A DNA stretch of 64,000 bases from CAWJLE01 sp963843645. Its GTDB lineage: Bacteria > Chloroflexota > Anaerolineae > DAOTYC01. A program made the translations under genes and the position numbers. Below the pieces are notes generated by a model. That model searched no databases. It was not told the origin of the DNA and saw only the letters and a list, made by a program, of their open reading frames with translations. The stretch is from positions 806,001 through 870,000 of the forward strand of contig CAWJLE010000001.1 of NCBI GenBank assembly GCA_963843645.1, written 5' to 3'. This document shows positions 62,784 to 64,000 of the stretch, one piece after another (within the stretch, counting starts at the first letter, position 1; the number at the start of each line of letters is the position of its first letter).

Positions 62784-64000
62784 ATGTCGAACACACGCAA
62801 CACGACAACATCGGCAAAGCTCTACGAAACTGCCAAGAAGACACTCGTGGGTGGGGTGGCAAGCGCCCTGCACAAAGCGGCCTGGGAAGATCACCCGATC
62901 TACATCGAACGCGCAGAGGGCTCACGAGTGTACGACGTCGACGGCAACGAGTACATCGACTACCTGGGCGGTTACGGCCCGGCCATCCTGGGCTATACTC
63001 CCGAACCAGTCATCCGCGCGGTCACCGAGCAGATCGCCAAAGGAGCGCAAATTGCGGCTCCCTTTGAGAAACTGAACCTGCTGTCGCAGAAGTTGGTCGA
63101 GCTGATCCCCTGCGCCGAGGTGGTCAGCTACCAATGCACGGGTACCGAGGCCAACATGCTCAATTTCCGGCTGGCACGCGCGTACACGGGCAAGAAAAAG
63201 ATCATCCGCTTCGAGGGCCACTATCACGGATGGTCGGACGAAGAGCTGGTGAGCAACGCCCCGGACTCCCTGAAGATGATGGGGCCCCGCAACCGTCCGT
63301 GGCGATCGCTGGGCAGCGCCGGTCAGCGTGAAGAGGCCACCGATGATATCATCGTTCTGCCGTGGAACGATCTGGATCTGGTGTCGCAGACGGTCAAAAG
63401 GCAGGGACACGAAATCGCCGCGATCATCACCGAGCCGGTGATGCTGAACTGCGAGCCGATCATGCCGCATCCGGGCTTCCTGCAGGGGTTGCGCGAGATC
63501 ACAGCCGAGAACGGAATCGTTTTGATATTCGATGAAGTGATCACCGGTTTTCGGTTGGCGTTGGGTGGAGCGCAGGAATACTACGGGGTCGTTCCGGACA
63601 CGTGCACGTTCGCCAAAGCCGTCGCGGGTGGGTATCCGCTGGCAGGCGTGGCCGGAAAACGGGAAATCATGGAGGCCGGAGTCCATCCCGTTGGGACGTT
63701 CAACGCGAATCCGGTGGTGGTTGCCGCCGCCCTCGCCACGCTGGGCGAACTGCAGCGGCCGGGAACGTACGAACACATGAAACGCATCACGGAGCGGCTC
63801 ACCGACGGTGTGGCCGAAATCGCCAGCCGGGTCAACCTGAAGCTGTATTGCGCCGGTATCGCCTCCGTCTGGCAGCTGCAGTTCGGAATCGACGCCCCGA
63901 TGAACGAGTATCGCGACAATTTCGTCGTCGACAAGCGGTCGTACCAGACGTTTCGCACGATGTGCCACGATCGAGGCATTCGCTTCCACCCCAGCCGCGG
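62784..64000 (+). CDS. Class III aminotransferase (glutamate-1-semialdehyde aminotransferase-like), 3' end cut
   Basis: At least 405 residues, running off the window. The N-terminus LYETAKKTLVGGVASALHKA, the cofactor region CTGTEANMLNFRLARAYTGK, FEGHYHGWSDEEL, the Asp in VLIFDEVITGFRLALGG and the PLP Lys in TFAKAVAGGYPLAGVAG are GSA-aminomutase-type features. In this operon it is more likely a catabolic aminotransferase or a racemase acting on the D-amino acid set free by the aminoacylase than a heme-synthesis enzyme. GGAGAGGG precedes the ATG. Intact as far as visible. Confidence 0.92.
   Translation, partial: MSNTRNTTTSAKLYETAKKTLVGGVASALHKAAWEDHPIYIERAEGSRVYDVDGNEYIDYLGGYGPAILGYTPEPVIRAVTEQIAKGAQIAAPFEKLNLLSQKLVELIPCAEVVSYQCTGTEANMLNFRLARAYTGKKKIIRFEGHYHGWSDEELVSNAPDSLKMMGPRNRPWRSLGSAGQREEATDDIIVLPWNDLDLVSQTVKRQGHEIAAIITEPVMLNCEPIMPHPGFLQGLREITAENGIVLIFDEVITGFRLALGGAQEYYGVVPDTCTFAKAVAGGYPLAGVAGKREIMEAGVHPVGTFNANPVVVAAALATLGELQRPGTYEHMKRITERLTDGVAEIASRVNLKLYCAGIASVWQLQFGIDAPMNEYRDNFVVDKRSYQTFRTMCHDRGIRFHPSR

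Noticed and set aside
1..64000. CRISPR array, rRNA genes, prophage or transposase genes
   Set aside because: No regularly spaced direct repeats, no rRNA-like stretch, and no integrase, transposase or phage structural motif found on either strand.

Overview
High-GC bacterial chromosomal DNA with closely packed genes, ATGA-type overlaps, Shine-Dalgarno sites and sigma70-like promoters (TTGACA-17-TATAAT type). The gene set suggests an uncultured, probably anaerobic or facultative member of the Chloroflexota (Anaerolineae-like): System I cytochrome c maturation with a Cys-type CcmE, a split transketolase, a BMP-type nucleoside ABC importer, C-GCAxxG-C-C and DUF1858 proteins, and a PP2C-propeller fusion. 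There is no rRNA or universal marker, so this placement is inference. Many genes are broken by one-base frameshifts while their reading continues in another frame. These look more like assembly indels than decay.

Layout. 1-7.9 kb (minus strand): NarX-like sensor kinase, NarL-like regulator, PP2C/beta-propeller membrane protein, SbcD, GuaA, Xpt. 8.0-12.8 kb (plus): PIG-L deacetylase, PatB-type lyase, and a molybdopterin oxidoreductase with its 4Fe-4S partner. 12.8-25.1 kb: cytochrome c maturation (ccmE, ccmF, a CcmI-like gene, a secreted protein, ccmA, ccmB), then inorganic pyrophosphatase and three glycosyltransferases, then ccmC, ccmD, ccdA, a ResA-like thioredoxin and a DUF2085 protein. 25-37.4 kb: ALDC-like secreted protein, URO-D family protein, split transketolase, a glycosyltransferase with an apparently leaderless start, a DUF433/DUF5615 toxin-antitoxin pair, an EamA transporter and three large polytopic proteins, two of them tandem paralogues.

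37.4-47.7 kb is accessory-like. It holds a C-GCAxxG-C-C gene with TGA at its first conserved Cys position, which makes it a candidate selenoprotein. It also holds an AAA ATPase/TOPRIM pair resembling defence modules, and a BMP nucleoside ABC operon lying between an intact tRNA-Gly(CCC) and a displaced copy of that tRNA's 3' half. That geometry fits an integrated island. 47-56 kb: DUF1858 protein, hydrolase, secreted glycosidase-propeller, PQQ-like propeller, oxidoreductases, racemase-like protein and two gene remnants. 56.4-64 kb: GntR regulator, peptide ABC importer, D-aminoacylase and a class III aminotransferase (cut by the window end), together suggesting N-acyl-D-amino-acid or peptide catabolism.

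A dispersed hairpin family (two ACTTC[C/G]GAAGT half-units) occurs five times at 3' ends of plus-strand genes. In four cases a promoter or -10 element for the next gene lies directly downstream.
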